Assembly: GCA_034331105.1 (NCBI GenBank)
Contig: JAXQGB010000013.1
Span: forward strand, 1 to 55,664
Reading direction: 5' to 3'
From: Caenicola sp034331105
GTDB taxonomy: Bacteria; Synergistota; Synergistia; Synergistales; Synergistaceae
Length of the DNA: 55,664 nt
In this document: one piece after another, positions 50,033 through 55,664 of the stretch
Layout: every line of letters starts with the position of its first letter
Numbering within the stretch: position 1 is the stretch's first letter
The notes under the pieces: generated by a model
Database searches by the model: none
The model's input: the letters and a program-made list of their open reading frames with translations, nothing else
Told to the model about the DNA's origin: nothing
Program-made: the position numbers and the translations under genes

Positions 50033-51001
50033 CTAAAAGAGTGATTTATATTCTTCGACTATCTTCGTTGACTCTTCAACCAGCTTGTTTGAATCCTTGT
50101 TTCCGATGAACTCTATTGTCAGGCCAAGTGACTTAGCCTGTGCAAGGAACTCAGGATTCTTTGCGACTTTTTCAAACGCTTTTTCAAGTGTTGCTACGTC
50201 TTTCGCGTTCATTTTCTTTGGAGCAGCTACCCCGCGAAGGGCTGTCCCGGCAGAGGGGATATCCATGCCAAATACTTCCTTCGATGTTTTGATGCTGACT
50301 CCGGGAAGCTTTTTATCATAGAAAACCACAAGGGGAACCAATCTTCCGCCTTCGATGTGCGGGATGGCTGAGCTTAATGTGGTTACAGCAAGGTCGACCT
50401 GTTTGCCAAGAAGCGCTGTGAGTGCAGGACCTGAACCACTGTAAGGGACAAAGTTCGTATCCATTTTAAGGAGTTTCGACGCGATCAGATGCTGGAGCTG
50501 GACGTTGCTCTGAGGACCGTCTCCTGCTACGTTGAGTTTCTTGGGATTTTTACGTGCAAATTCCATTACATCCCTTGCCGTCTTCATTTCGCTGTCTTTA
50601 TTCACTACCCAGATAATGGGGTCGACCTGGAAGTTGCAGATATACTGAAAATCGGCCATTTCAAAAGGGACATTCTTACGAAGGCTCTTGACAAGGATCA
50701 TTGAAGGGAGACTTGTAGCTCCGATCGTGTATCCGTCAGGCCTTGCTTTGGCAAGGTTCGTCCAGCCTATCTGTCCGCCTGCTCCGGGCTTGTTCTCAAC
50801 TACCAACGCCTGTCCATTGAGCTCGGGGGATATATATTTCGCAATAAGGCGGATAAGGATATCATTGCCGCCTCCCGGGCCAAAGGGAACGATAGCTACA
50901 ACGGCCTTTGACGGATATGGCGCAGCCAGGGCAGGAAGGGTCATTCCAAATAGGGTAAATACTACCAATACGGCAAAAAACAGTTTGAAACTCTTTTTCA
51001 T
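50033..51001 (-). CDS. tctC: Tripartite tricarboxylate transporter substrate-binding protein (TctC/Bug family)
   Basis: 322 aa, SD AAAGGAGG. Signal peptide KKSFKLFFAVLVVFTLFGMTLPALA/APYPSK. Bug features: YPSKAVVAIVPFGPGGGNDILIRLIA (about 28-53, anion-binding loop), VVENKPGAGGQIGW (about 79-92), PDGYTIG. Binds a carboxylate in the periplasm. Ligand not determined. Confidence 0.94.
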   Translation of the reverse strand: MKKSFKLFFAVLVVFTLFGMTLPALAAPYPSKAVVAIVPFGPGGGNDILIRLIAKYISPELNGQALVVENKPGAGGQIGWTNLAKARPDGYTIGATSLPSMILVKSLRKNVPFEMADFQYICNFQVDPIIWVVNKDSEMKTARDVMEFARKNPKKLNVAGDGPQSNVQLQHLIASKLLKMDTNFVPYSGSGPALTALLGKQVDLAVTTLSSAIPHIEGGRLVPLVVFYDKKLPGVSIKTSKEVFGMDIPSAGTALRGVAAPKKMNAKDVATLEKAFEKVAKNPEFLAQAKSLGLTIEFIGNKDSNKLVEESTKIVEEYKSLF

Positions 51002-51077
51002 GATTATTTCCTCCTTTAATTTTTTATTGCTGCAGTTAATTTTTCTTGAATAGATCCAAGCAGGTCATGCCTGTTGT

Positions 51078-52052
51078 TTAGACCAATACTTTATCTCCAT
51101 CGATAATAACTTTCCCGTCTACTTCTATACGGGGATTCCACATGAGAAGATCGTAGTGGGTAGGCGCTTTGACTGTTCCGCCAAGAGTAATGCTGGTGCC
51201 TATGCCAATATGAGCAGTTCCTATAACACCCTCATCTTCGAGCATGATCCCGCACATCCTGCATTTTGGATTCAAACCTACTCCAAGTTCCGCGATGTTG
51301 TAGCAGTTGTGGTCGTTGTGGCTCGCAAGGTCTTTCTTAAGCACTTCTGCCTGTTTTCCGCCTGAAATGCTGGTTATGAATCCGTCCTTGACTTCTACTA
51401 CGACAGGCTCATTCAGGACACCTATGCCAAGATAAGGAATGCTTGCGTCTGCAACTATCCTTCCGTTGGCCGACCCTTCTATCGGGGATGAGTTGGCTTC
51501 CACAGTCGGGATCGTAGAAAATTCTCCGGGTTCGACGACACAATACAGCGCATTGCCGCGTCTTCCAGTGATATCCATCCAGAGGTCTGTTCCGCCGGGG
51601 GAAGTTACGTGAACTTTGTTACCCTTTGCGAAAGCATCAGCTACAGCTTTGCAGACCGGCTTGATCGCCTGGAAATCTGCCTCGATGCCCCCGTGTATCA
51701 GCATGTCCTCAGTAAAATCGGTAAGGACAAGAATGCGGGCTCCGTTTGCAGCTGCGGCTTTGACCGCATAGGTGTGTGTCACGGAATAACTTACCGGAAT
51801 AAGGATCACATCCGCATGCAGCATACTTTCAGCTATCAGCTTGGGAGGTTCCTCGCCAGCCTTTTTGCGCGGCTTCATAACACTCACCACTGCTTCAGCA
51901 CCGCGTTCTACTGCCGCCGCTGCAAGTACTTTAGCAATATTCTCCTGCACCATATCCGTAATTATCAGGATATTTTCCCCTGCTTTGAGAGAGACGCAAT
52001 TATCCATGATGGTCTTTGCTCCCTGCATCATAAGGGCTTCTTTCATCTTCAA
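51078..52052 (-). CDS. Aminopeptidase M29 / NicX-like metal-dependent hydrolase
   Basis: 324 aa, TTG 52052 with SD AGGAG (ATG 52046 is an alternative). Resembles the M29 aminopeptidase-T / 2,5-dihydroxypyridine dioxygenase (NicX) superfamily: N-terminal alpha/beta domain with LKAGENILIITD (about 22-33), C-terminal metal-ligand-rich part with ANSSPIEGSANG, HNDHNCYNIAELGVGLNPKCRMCG and EDEGVIGTAHIGIGTS, GGTVKAPTHYDLLMWNP. It precedes tctC by 76 bp on the same strand and is divergent from a GntR regulator, so it probably acts on the compound imported by TctABC. Confidence 0.8.
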   Translation of the reverse strand: MKMKEALMMQGAKTIMDNCVSLKAGENILIITDMVQENIAKVLAAAAVERGAEAVVSVMKPRKKAGEEPPKLIAESMLHADVILIPVSYSVTHTYAVKAAAANGARILVLTDFTEDMLIHGGIEADFQAIKPVCKAVADAFAKGNKVHVTSPGGTDLWMDITGRRGNALYCVVEPGEFSTIPTVEANSSPIEGSANGRIVADASIPYLGIGVLNEPVVVEVKDGFITSISGGKQAEVLKKDLASHNDHNCYNIAELGVGLNPKCRMCGIMLEDEGVIGTAHIGIGTSITLGGTVKAPTHYDLLMWNPRIEVDGKVIIDGDKVLV

Positions 52053-52111
52053 AGCTCAACCACTCCTTTTATATTTTTATATGCCTGTTTTGTCTTTCGT
52101 AAGTTTATACT

Positions 52112-52142
52112 ATAATACTACAATCATACAAGTTTTTGTCAA
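52112..52142 (-). promoter_or_regulatory. Candidate promoter for the M29-tct operon
   Basis: On the minus strand TTGACA (52142-52137) is followed by AT-rich sequence with TATTAT (52117-52112, spacing 19) or AGTATT (spacing 17). The stretch TTGTATGATTGTAGTATTAT contains TTGTATGAT-like half-sites as used by FadR-type GntR proteins, but no clean palindrome. The divergent interval 52053-52286 holds no gene. Confidence 0.4.
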
Positions 52143-52286
52143 GTCTGAAAATGCATCGAACCTGATTTATTTGTTTTGATCTGGTCCAGGCACTGGAATA
52201 ATTCCTAAACTGCCTGTATATTTTGTGATGTAGAGCAATAGAAGGATGGCTAATATTTGTTGTTGAGGAAAGAAGGATGTAGTTAA

Positions 52287-53036
52287 ATGGAGAAAAAAAT
52301 CAATATTATGCGAGGATCAGGAACAGAGGCATCCGAACTCAAGACGGAAAGGCTTTCCTCAAGGATCTCAAAACTTATACTTTCAGAGATACAGTCGGGT
52401 ATGCTTCTTCCCGGCGACCGACTTCCGGCTGAAACGATTTTGGCCCAGAGATATGGAGTCAGCAGAACAATACTAAGAGAAGCCATCGCGAGCCTTAAAA
52501 ATGACGACATACTTGAGTCGAAACAGGGCAGGGGAATAATTGTTAAGAATCCCAACCAGAGACAGGCCTTCCGTTTTTCAGACGTTTTTGAAACTATCTC
52601 TGTTGATGAGATCAATTATTTTTACGAGATGCGGGCTCTTTTGGAATCCGAAGCAGCAGGTCTTGCAGCGGTAAGACACACAAAAGAAGACATGGTTTCG
52701 ATCAAAAAAGCTCTTAAAGAGATGGAGGAAGCCGTCATAAACTCATCTCCGGGAGACGAGGCTCACTTCAAATATAACGAGGCTATCGCAAAAGCAAGCC
52801 ATAATCCGGTATTGATTGAGTTTCTTTCTTTTTTGCAGAACAAACTTCATTCTCTTGCGACAGAACTGAGGATAAAAACCATGATGTCACCGGAGAGAGC
52901 CGAAACTGTCCTTTCTGAACACAGGCATGTTGTAGAGAGCATTTTTACAGGTGATCCTCAAAAGGCTAAACAGGCTGTTATAACTCACTTAAAAAATGCC
53001 GCCCAAAGAGCCGGAATGAACATATACATGCCCTAA
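52287..53036 (+). CDS. GntR family transcriptional regulator, FadR subfamily
   Basis: 249 aa, SD GAAGGA. N-terminal winged HTH (about 25-90; LPGDRLPAETILAQRYGVSRTILREAIASL) and an all-helical FCD/FadR_C domain (about 105-235; YFYEMRALLESEAAGLAA, EAHFKYNEAIAKASHNPVL, EHRHVVESIFTGDPQKAKQAVITHLKNA), with the Asp/His metal-site residues partly visible. Divergent from the M29-tct operon, which it very likely controls in response to the imported carboxylate. Confidence 0.92.
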   Translation: MEKKINIMRGSGTEASELKTERLSSRISKLILSEIQSGMLLPGDRLPAETILAQRYGVSRTILREAIASLKNDDILESKQGRGIIVKNPNQRQAFRFSDVFETISVDEINYFYEMRALLESEAAGLAAVRHTKEDMVSIKKALKEMEEAVINSSPGDEAHFKYNEAIAKASHNPVLIEFLSFLQNKLHSLATELRIKTMMSPERAETVLSEHRHVVESIFTGDPQKAKQAVITHLKNAAQRAGMNIYMP

Positions 53037-53042
53037 AAGCAC

Positions 53043-53067
53043 CCGGCATAACAGGCCTGCCGGTTTT
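53043..53067 (+). terminator. Weak terminator after the GntR gene
   Basis: CCGGCA (53043-53048) and TGCCGG (53058-53063) followed by TTTT. The stem is short and ends right at the ATG proposed for the next gene. Confidence 0.4.
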
Positions 53068-53069
53068 CA

Positions 53070-53537
53070 ATGGAGGAATGTGAACTGAGGATAATAGTGG
53101 ATGCAGACGCATGTCCCAAGTCAGTCCTGCAGCATACGGTAGAGACCGGGGCAAAATACGGCATACCGGTAGTAACTGTTGCCAGCTTCAACCACAACAT
53201 AATCTCTTCCCAACATATAACCGTTGAAAGCGGATCCCAGGAAGCAGATCTCAAAATAATCAACATCACGGACTGCGGCGACATTATAGTTACACAGGAC
53301 TGGGGACTTGCTGCCGTCGTGCTCTCAAAAAAAGCCTCCGCTCTGAGCCCCGCGGGTATAGAATACGAAGCTGAAAGAATGACCTTCATGCTCGAAGAGA
53401 GGGAAATAAAAGCCAAATTCCGAAGAAACGGCGGAAGGACCAAAGGCCCGAAGAAAAGAGCCGCAGAGGACGATATACGTTTTCTCAGGACTCTGGAAAA
53501 AATCGTTTTAAGAGAAATAGAGAGAAAAGATCATTAA
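53070..53537 (+). CDS. yaiI: YaiI/YqxD family protein (UPF0178, DUF188)
   Basis: 155 aa from ATG 53070. Family core present: RIIVDADACPKSVLQHTVETGAKYG, ITVESGSQEADLKIINITDCGDIIVTQDWGLAAVVLSKKA and RTKGPKKRAAEDDIRF, PIN-like fold with conserved acidic residues suggesting a nuclease. The ATG has no SD, whereas CTG 53085 has GGAGG eight bases upstream and would give the exact family N-terminus MRIIVDADACP; an uncommon CTG start is therefore possible. Confidence 0.9.
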   Translation: MEECELRIIVDADACPKSVLQHTVETGAKYGIPVVTVASFNHNIISSQHITVESGSQEADLKIINITDCGDIIVTQDWGLAAVVLSKKASALSPAGIEYEAERMTFMLEEREIKAKFRRNGGRTKGPKKRAAEDDIRFLRTLEKIVLREIERKDH

Positions 53538-53563
53538 CTTCTTTTTTATATAGGAGTGAGCGC

Positions 53564-54190
53564 GTGGATATCATTTCTGCCAGTCAAGTTGTTTTTCAGT
53601 CGATGATCCGGTACCCGGATATAAAAATCGCTAAGGGGAAAACCACATTCATACATGGCCCGAGCGGCTGCGGCAAAAGCACGCTGCTCAAGCTTATAAA
53701 CGGCACGATTTCCCCTGACAGCGGAGAGATCCTCTACAACGATAATAATATTGAAAATATCGACACGATCAAACTGAGAAGAGAGATCCTTCTGGTCGCT
53801 CAGTCAGTCTTCCTCTTCACCGGCACGATCGAAGAAAACTTCAAAAAATATTACGAATACAGGGATCATGATGCACCCGCAAAAGATAAGATGGAGAAAT
53901 TCCTTAATATATGCTGTGCAGATTTTCCTCTTGAGACCAGGTGCGAGACTATGTCAGGCGGTGAACGGCAGAGGGTCTACATAGCGATATTCCTTTCGTT
54001 CATGCCCGAAGTCTTGATGCTTGACGAGCCCACATCAGCATTGGACAACGCATCTTCGGACATCATGATGAGCAACATTAAAAATTTTTCCAATGATAAT
54101 GAGATGACGACTATCGTGGTAAGCCATTATCTTCCTCTTGCCGAAAAATACGGCGACAATATCATCGCACTCGAAAGGAGCAAGTCGTAA
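53564..54190 (+). CDS. fetA: ABC exporter ATPase, FetA (YbbL) type
   Basis: 208 aa, GTG start with SD GGAG. Walker A GPSGCGKST (about 32-40), Q-loop VAQSVFLFTG (about 78), signature MSGGERQRV (about 128), Walker B VLMLDEPTSALD (about 148) and switch His VVSHYL. Overlaps fetB by one base (TAATG). In E. coli FetAB exports iron and protects from oxidative stress; related pairs are annotated as YbbLM. Confidence 0.85.
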   Translation: MDIISASQVVFQSMIRYPDIKIAKGKTTFIHGPSGCGKSTLLKLINGTISPDSGEILYNDNNIENIDTIKLRREILLVAQSVFLFTGTIEENFKKYYEYRDHDAPAKDKMEKFLNICCADFPLETRCETMSGGERQRVYIAIFLSFMPEVLMLDEPTSALDNASSDIMMSNIKNFSNDNEMTTIVVSHYLPLAEKYGDNIIALERSKS

Positions 54191-54966
54191 TGCGTGAAAT
54201 CGCGGCAATAAGCCTTACCCAGTTCAGCATCGTATATATTCTGCTCCTTGTAGTGCTTGCTGTAATGAAAAAAGCAAAGATAAACCAGACCAAACTGCTT
54301 TTCGTCGCAAGCGTGAGACTGACGCTCCAGCTGACCCTGGCAGGCTTTGTCCTCACATATATTTTTGAGAACCCGCATCCGATATTCATACTTATGTATC
54401 TGACAAGCATGATACTATTTGCGATCCACAGGGTACTTTCAAAAAACAAATGCATGAACAAAGGATTCAAGATAGCGGTATCTCTTTCTCTTGCATGTTC
54501 AGGTCTGGGCATAGTGATCTTCTTCGTGACAGCTGTCGTGGGACAAAGCATTTTTAACCCGCAATATGTGATACCTCTGAGTGGAATGATAATTGGCAAT
54601 GCCATGACCGGGGTTAATCTTGCCACAAAGACGTTCTGCGAATCACTCAGCGAGAAACGCCAGCAGATGGAAAGCCTGCTCAACCTTGGAGTCACACCCC
54701 AGAAGATCCTGCTACCCATGGTAAACCAGGCGCTTGAGACAGCAATGCTTCCCACCCTAAATTCAATGCTTGGAATGGGAATAGTCTCCCTGCCCGGAAT
54801 GATGACCGGCCAGATACTGTCGGGCACGCTCCCAAAGACCGCCATCCTCTACCAGATCTCAATAATGATAGCGATCTGCGCCGTAGTATGCCTATCAGTT
54901 TTCGGCTCCCTCTATTTCGGATACAAGACTTTGTATAATAGTCGTAATCAATTGTTCTACCTCTAG
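54190..54966 (+). CDS. fetB: ABC exporter permease, FetB (YbbM) type
   Basis: 258 aa with seven hydrophobic segments. Family blocks: RLTLQLTLAGFVLTYIF, PLSGMIIGNAMTGVNLATK and the C-terminal GIVSLPGMMTGQILSG. Matches the UPF0014/FetB family and the length of about 260. Translationally coupled to fetA. The stop TAG is followed at once by palindromic element A. Confidence 0.88.
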   Translation: MREIAAISLTQFSIVYILLLVVLAVMKKAKINQTKLLFVASVRLTLQLTLAGFVLTYIFENPHPIFILMYLTSMILFAIHRVLSKNKCMNKGFKIAVSLSLACSGLGIVIFFVTAVVGQSIFNPQYVIPLSGMIIGNAMTGVNLATKTFCESLSEKRQQMESLLNLGVTPQKILLPMVNQALETAMLPTLNSMLGMGIVSLPGMMTGQILSGTLPKTAILYQISIMIAICAVVCLSVFGSLYFGYKTLYNSRNQLFYL

Positions 54967-54967
54967 T

Positions 54968-55095
54968 GCAATTGGAGTTTATAGCGGCGCTGACTTAGCA
55001 ACACTTGCGGAGCCTTCCTTCGACGTATTAGTATACGCCTTCGGAAGGCTCCGCTGCGTGTTGCGTCGTTATCACTCGCTCTAAACCCCAATTGC
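54968..55095 (+). mobile_element. MITE-like palindromic element, copy A
   Basis: 128 bp. Terminal inverted repeat GCAATTGGAGTTTATAGCG / CGCTCTAAACCCCAATTGC (17 of 19 matched). Inside, GCAACAC/GTGTTGC encloses a long hairpin GCGGAGCCTTCC/GGAAGGCTCCGC around GTAT-TAGT-ATAC. The whole unit can fold on itself. No ORF. Copies B (55407-55534) and C (4066-4190). It starts right after the fetB stop. Confidence 0.75.
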
Positions 55096-55121
55096 AACTT
55101 ATGTTTGTATGTAAGAACACA

Positions 55122-55162
55122 CAAAAAAAAGAGTCTCCGGAAAACCGGAAACTCTCTTTTTA
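55122..55162. terminator. Bidirectional terminator between fetB and 5S copy 1
   Basis: GAGTCTCCGG-AAAA-CCGGAAACTC with eight A before and six T after. On the minus strand it ends the 5S transcript; on the plus strand, fetAB. Confidence 0.92.
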
Positions 55163-55169
55163 AATTAAT

Positions 55170-55404
55170 CCTGGCGGTGACCTACTCTCCCACGAATACC
55201 CTCCGTAGTACCATCGGCGAAGGACTTGCGTGAGGCTGCAGATTTGCGTCTGAAAGTGTGAAACATGCAGCAGCGGGTTTTGTAGGCGTATAGTTAATAC
55301 GCCGAAAAACACTCTGCAAATGTTTTGCGCTTTCGGGCGTGAAGATGCAGCCTCACGGGGCTTAACTGACGGGTTTGGCATCGGACCGGGTGTGTCCCCT
55401 CCTC
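55170..55404 (-). pseudogene. rrf: 5S rRNA copy 1: 5'-truncated and interrupted
   Basis: Minus strand. The 3' part (55170-55223) is an ordinary 5S end (TCGCCGATGGTACTACGG..., GGGAGAGTAGGTCACCGCC). The 5' part (about 55360-55404) reads GGAGGGGACACACCCGG, then GATGCCAAACCCGTCAGTTAAGC. Between them lies an approximately 135-nt insertion. The first ~15 nt, which should pair with ACCGCCAGG in helix I, are missing; palindromic element B begins there. The normally invariant CCGAAC of loop C reads CCAAAC. Truncation plus mutation argue for a dead copy, although the insertion alone could be a tolerated expansion. Confidence 0.8.
55224..55359 (-). other. Insertion inside the 5S gene, bounded by an 11-bp inverted repeat
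   Basis: Perfect inverted repeat GTGAGGCTGCA (55230-55240) / TGCAGCCTCAC (55346-55356), with an inner hairpin GGCGTAT-AGTTA-ATACGCC (55285-55303). It splits the 3' strand of 5S helix II (CC/UCC next to AAGC). The inner GGCGTAT...ATACGCC palindrome resembles the centre of elements A and C, hinting at a related element. Confidence 0.7.
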
Positions 55405-55406
55405 TT

Positions 55407-55534
55407 GCAATTGGGGTTTATAGCGGCGCTGGCTTAGCAACACTTGCGGAGTCTTCCTTCGACGTATTGATATACGCCTTAGGATGGCTCCGCTGCGTAT
55501 TGCGTCGTTATCACTCGCTCTAAACCCCAATTGC
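55407..55534 (+). mobile_element. MITE-like palindromic element, copy B
   Basis: 128 bp, same layout as copy A with TIR GCAATTGGGGTTTATAGCG / CGCTCTAAACCCCAATTGC (18 of 19). Substitutions weaken the inner hairpin (GGAGTCTTCC versus GGATGGCTCC). It abuts the truncated 5' end of 5S copy 1. Confidence 0.75.
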
Positions 55535-55560
55535 AACTTATGTTTGTATGTAAGAACACA

Positions 55561-55602
55561 CAAAAAAAAGAGTCTCCGGAAAACCGGAAACTCTCTTTTT
55601 AA
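55561..55602. terminator. Terminator of 5S copy 2
   Basis: Identical to the hairpin at 55122-55162; on the minus strand its T-run follows the end of 5S copy 2 and so ends the rRNA operon entering from beyond the window. Confidence 0.92.
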
Positions 55603-55608
55603 ATTAAT

Positions 55609-55664
55609 CCTGGCGGTGACCTACTCTCCCACGAATACCCTCCGTAGTACCATCGGCGAAGGAG
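55609..55664 (-). rRNA. rrf: 5S rRNA copy 2, 3' part only (runs off the window)
   Basis: 56 nt of 5S 3' end on the minus strand, identical to copy 1 through 55662 by offset. It then continues with CTCC rather than with the insertion boundary, as expected for an uninterrupted 5S (AAGCTCCTTCGCC). The 5' half lies outside the window. Confidence 0.9.

Larger units (their letters stand above)
54967..55664. repeat. Tandem direct repeat of period 439 bp
   Basis: Element, terminator and 5S 3' part occur twice: 54967-55223 and 55406-55662, offset 439 bp throughout. The element halves differ at about eight positions while the part from about 55096 to 55222 matches its second copy with no difference I can see. 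The second unit is cut by the window end. Confidence 0.85.

Noticed and set aside
55160..55563. Open frames of 67-89 codons across the 5S region
   Set aside because: They overlap unmistakable 5S rRNA and palindromic element sequence.
54967..55664. Tandem 5S repeat as a pure assembly artefact
   Set aside because: The two element copies differ at several positions and the first 5S copy has a distinct insertion, so the two units are real variants; an artefact at the very window end still cannot be excluded.

Overview
The window looks like a chromosomal segment of a Synergistota (Synergistetes) bacterium. Support: a secreted protein ending in a glycine-serine/hydrophobic/RRRK tail typical of the Synergist-CTERM sorting signal; two DUF3798 solute-binding proteins; NAD-type glutamate dehydrogenase, a DAACS glutamate/dicarboxylate symporter and a tripartite tricarboxylate transporter, as in amino-acid fermenters; an outer-membrane TolC-like protein (diderm envelope); and frequent GTG/TTG starts behind strong Shine-Dalgarno (SD) sites. 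This is inference from gene content; no database was searched.

Layout. 1-7.4 kb: GH81 beta-1,3-glucanase and a SERCA-type Ca2+ ATPase separated by gene-free islands packed with several short-repeat families. 7.4-18 kb: MscS channel, then a four-gene ABC importer cluster with a DUF3798 binding protein, followed by an M24 peptidase, a beta-hydroxyacid dehydrogenase and a second DUF3798 protein. 18-23.4 kb: SRP/ribosome operon ylxM-ffh-[repeat island]-rpsP-khpA-rimM-trmD(fused to a second SPOUT domain)-rplS, then tRNA-Leu(GAG). 23.6-28.8 kb: symporter, ketopantoate reductase family protein, gdhA, CorA. 29.3-37.7 kb (minus): rplM-rpsI and a long run of tightly packed genes ltaE-pmbA-amidase-gerMN protein-rph-rdgB-secG-nicotinate phosphoribosyltransferase. 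38-41.5 kb: PHP phosphoesterase, membrane GAF protein, YfcE phosphodiesterase; small wHTH-like protein and TauE permease. 41.5-47.6 kb (minus): a four-gene operon, TolC/glycosidase fusion - HlyD-like adaptor - zinc-ribbon/degenerate GGDEF regulator - membrane glycosyltransferase 2, read here as a complete exopolysaccharide synthesis and export machine with an unusual part list. 48-53 kb: TctA-TctB-TctC plus an M29/NicX-like hydrolase and a divergent GntR/FadR regulator. 53-55 kb: YaiI family protein and a FetA/FetB-type ABC exporter. 54.97-55.66 kb: end of an rRNA operon on the minus strand, with one 5S copy cut by the window edge and a tandem, 5'-truncated 5S copy that carries an approximately 135-nt insertion.

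The most unusual content is (i) the 41.5-47.6 kb exopolysaccharide operon, (ii) the intergenic repeat islands: 11-bp helically phased arrays, a chain of five different hairpins joined by a constant 9-nt linker, and a 128-bp palindromic element, and (iii) the interrupted 5S gene.
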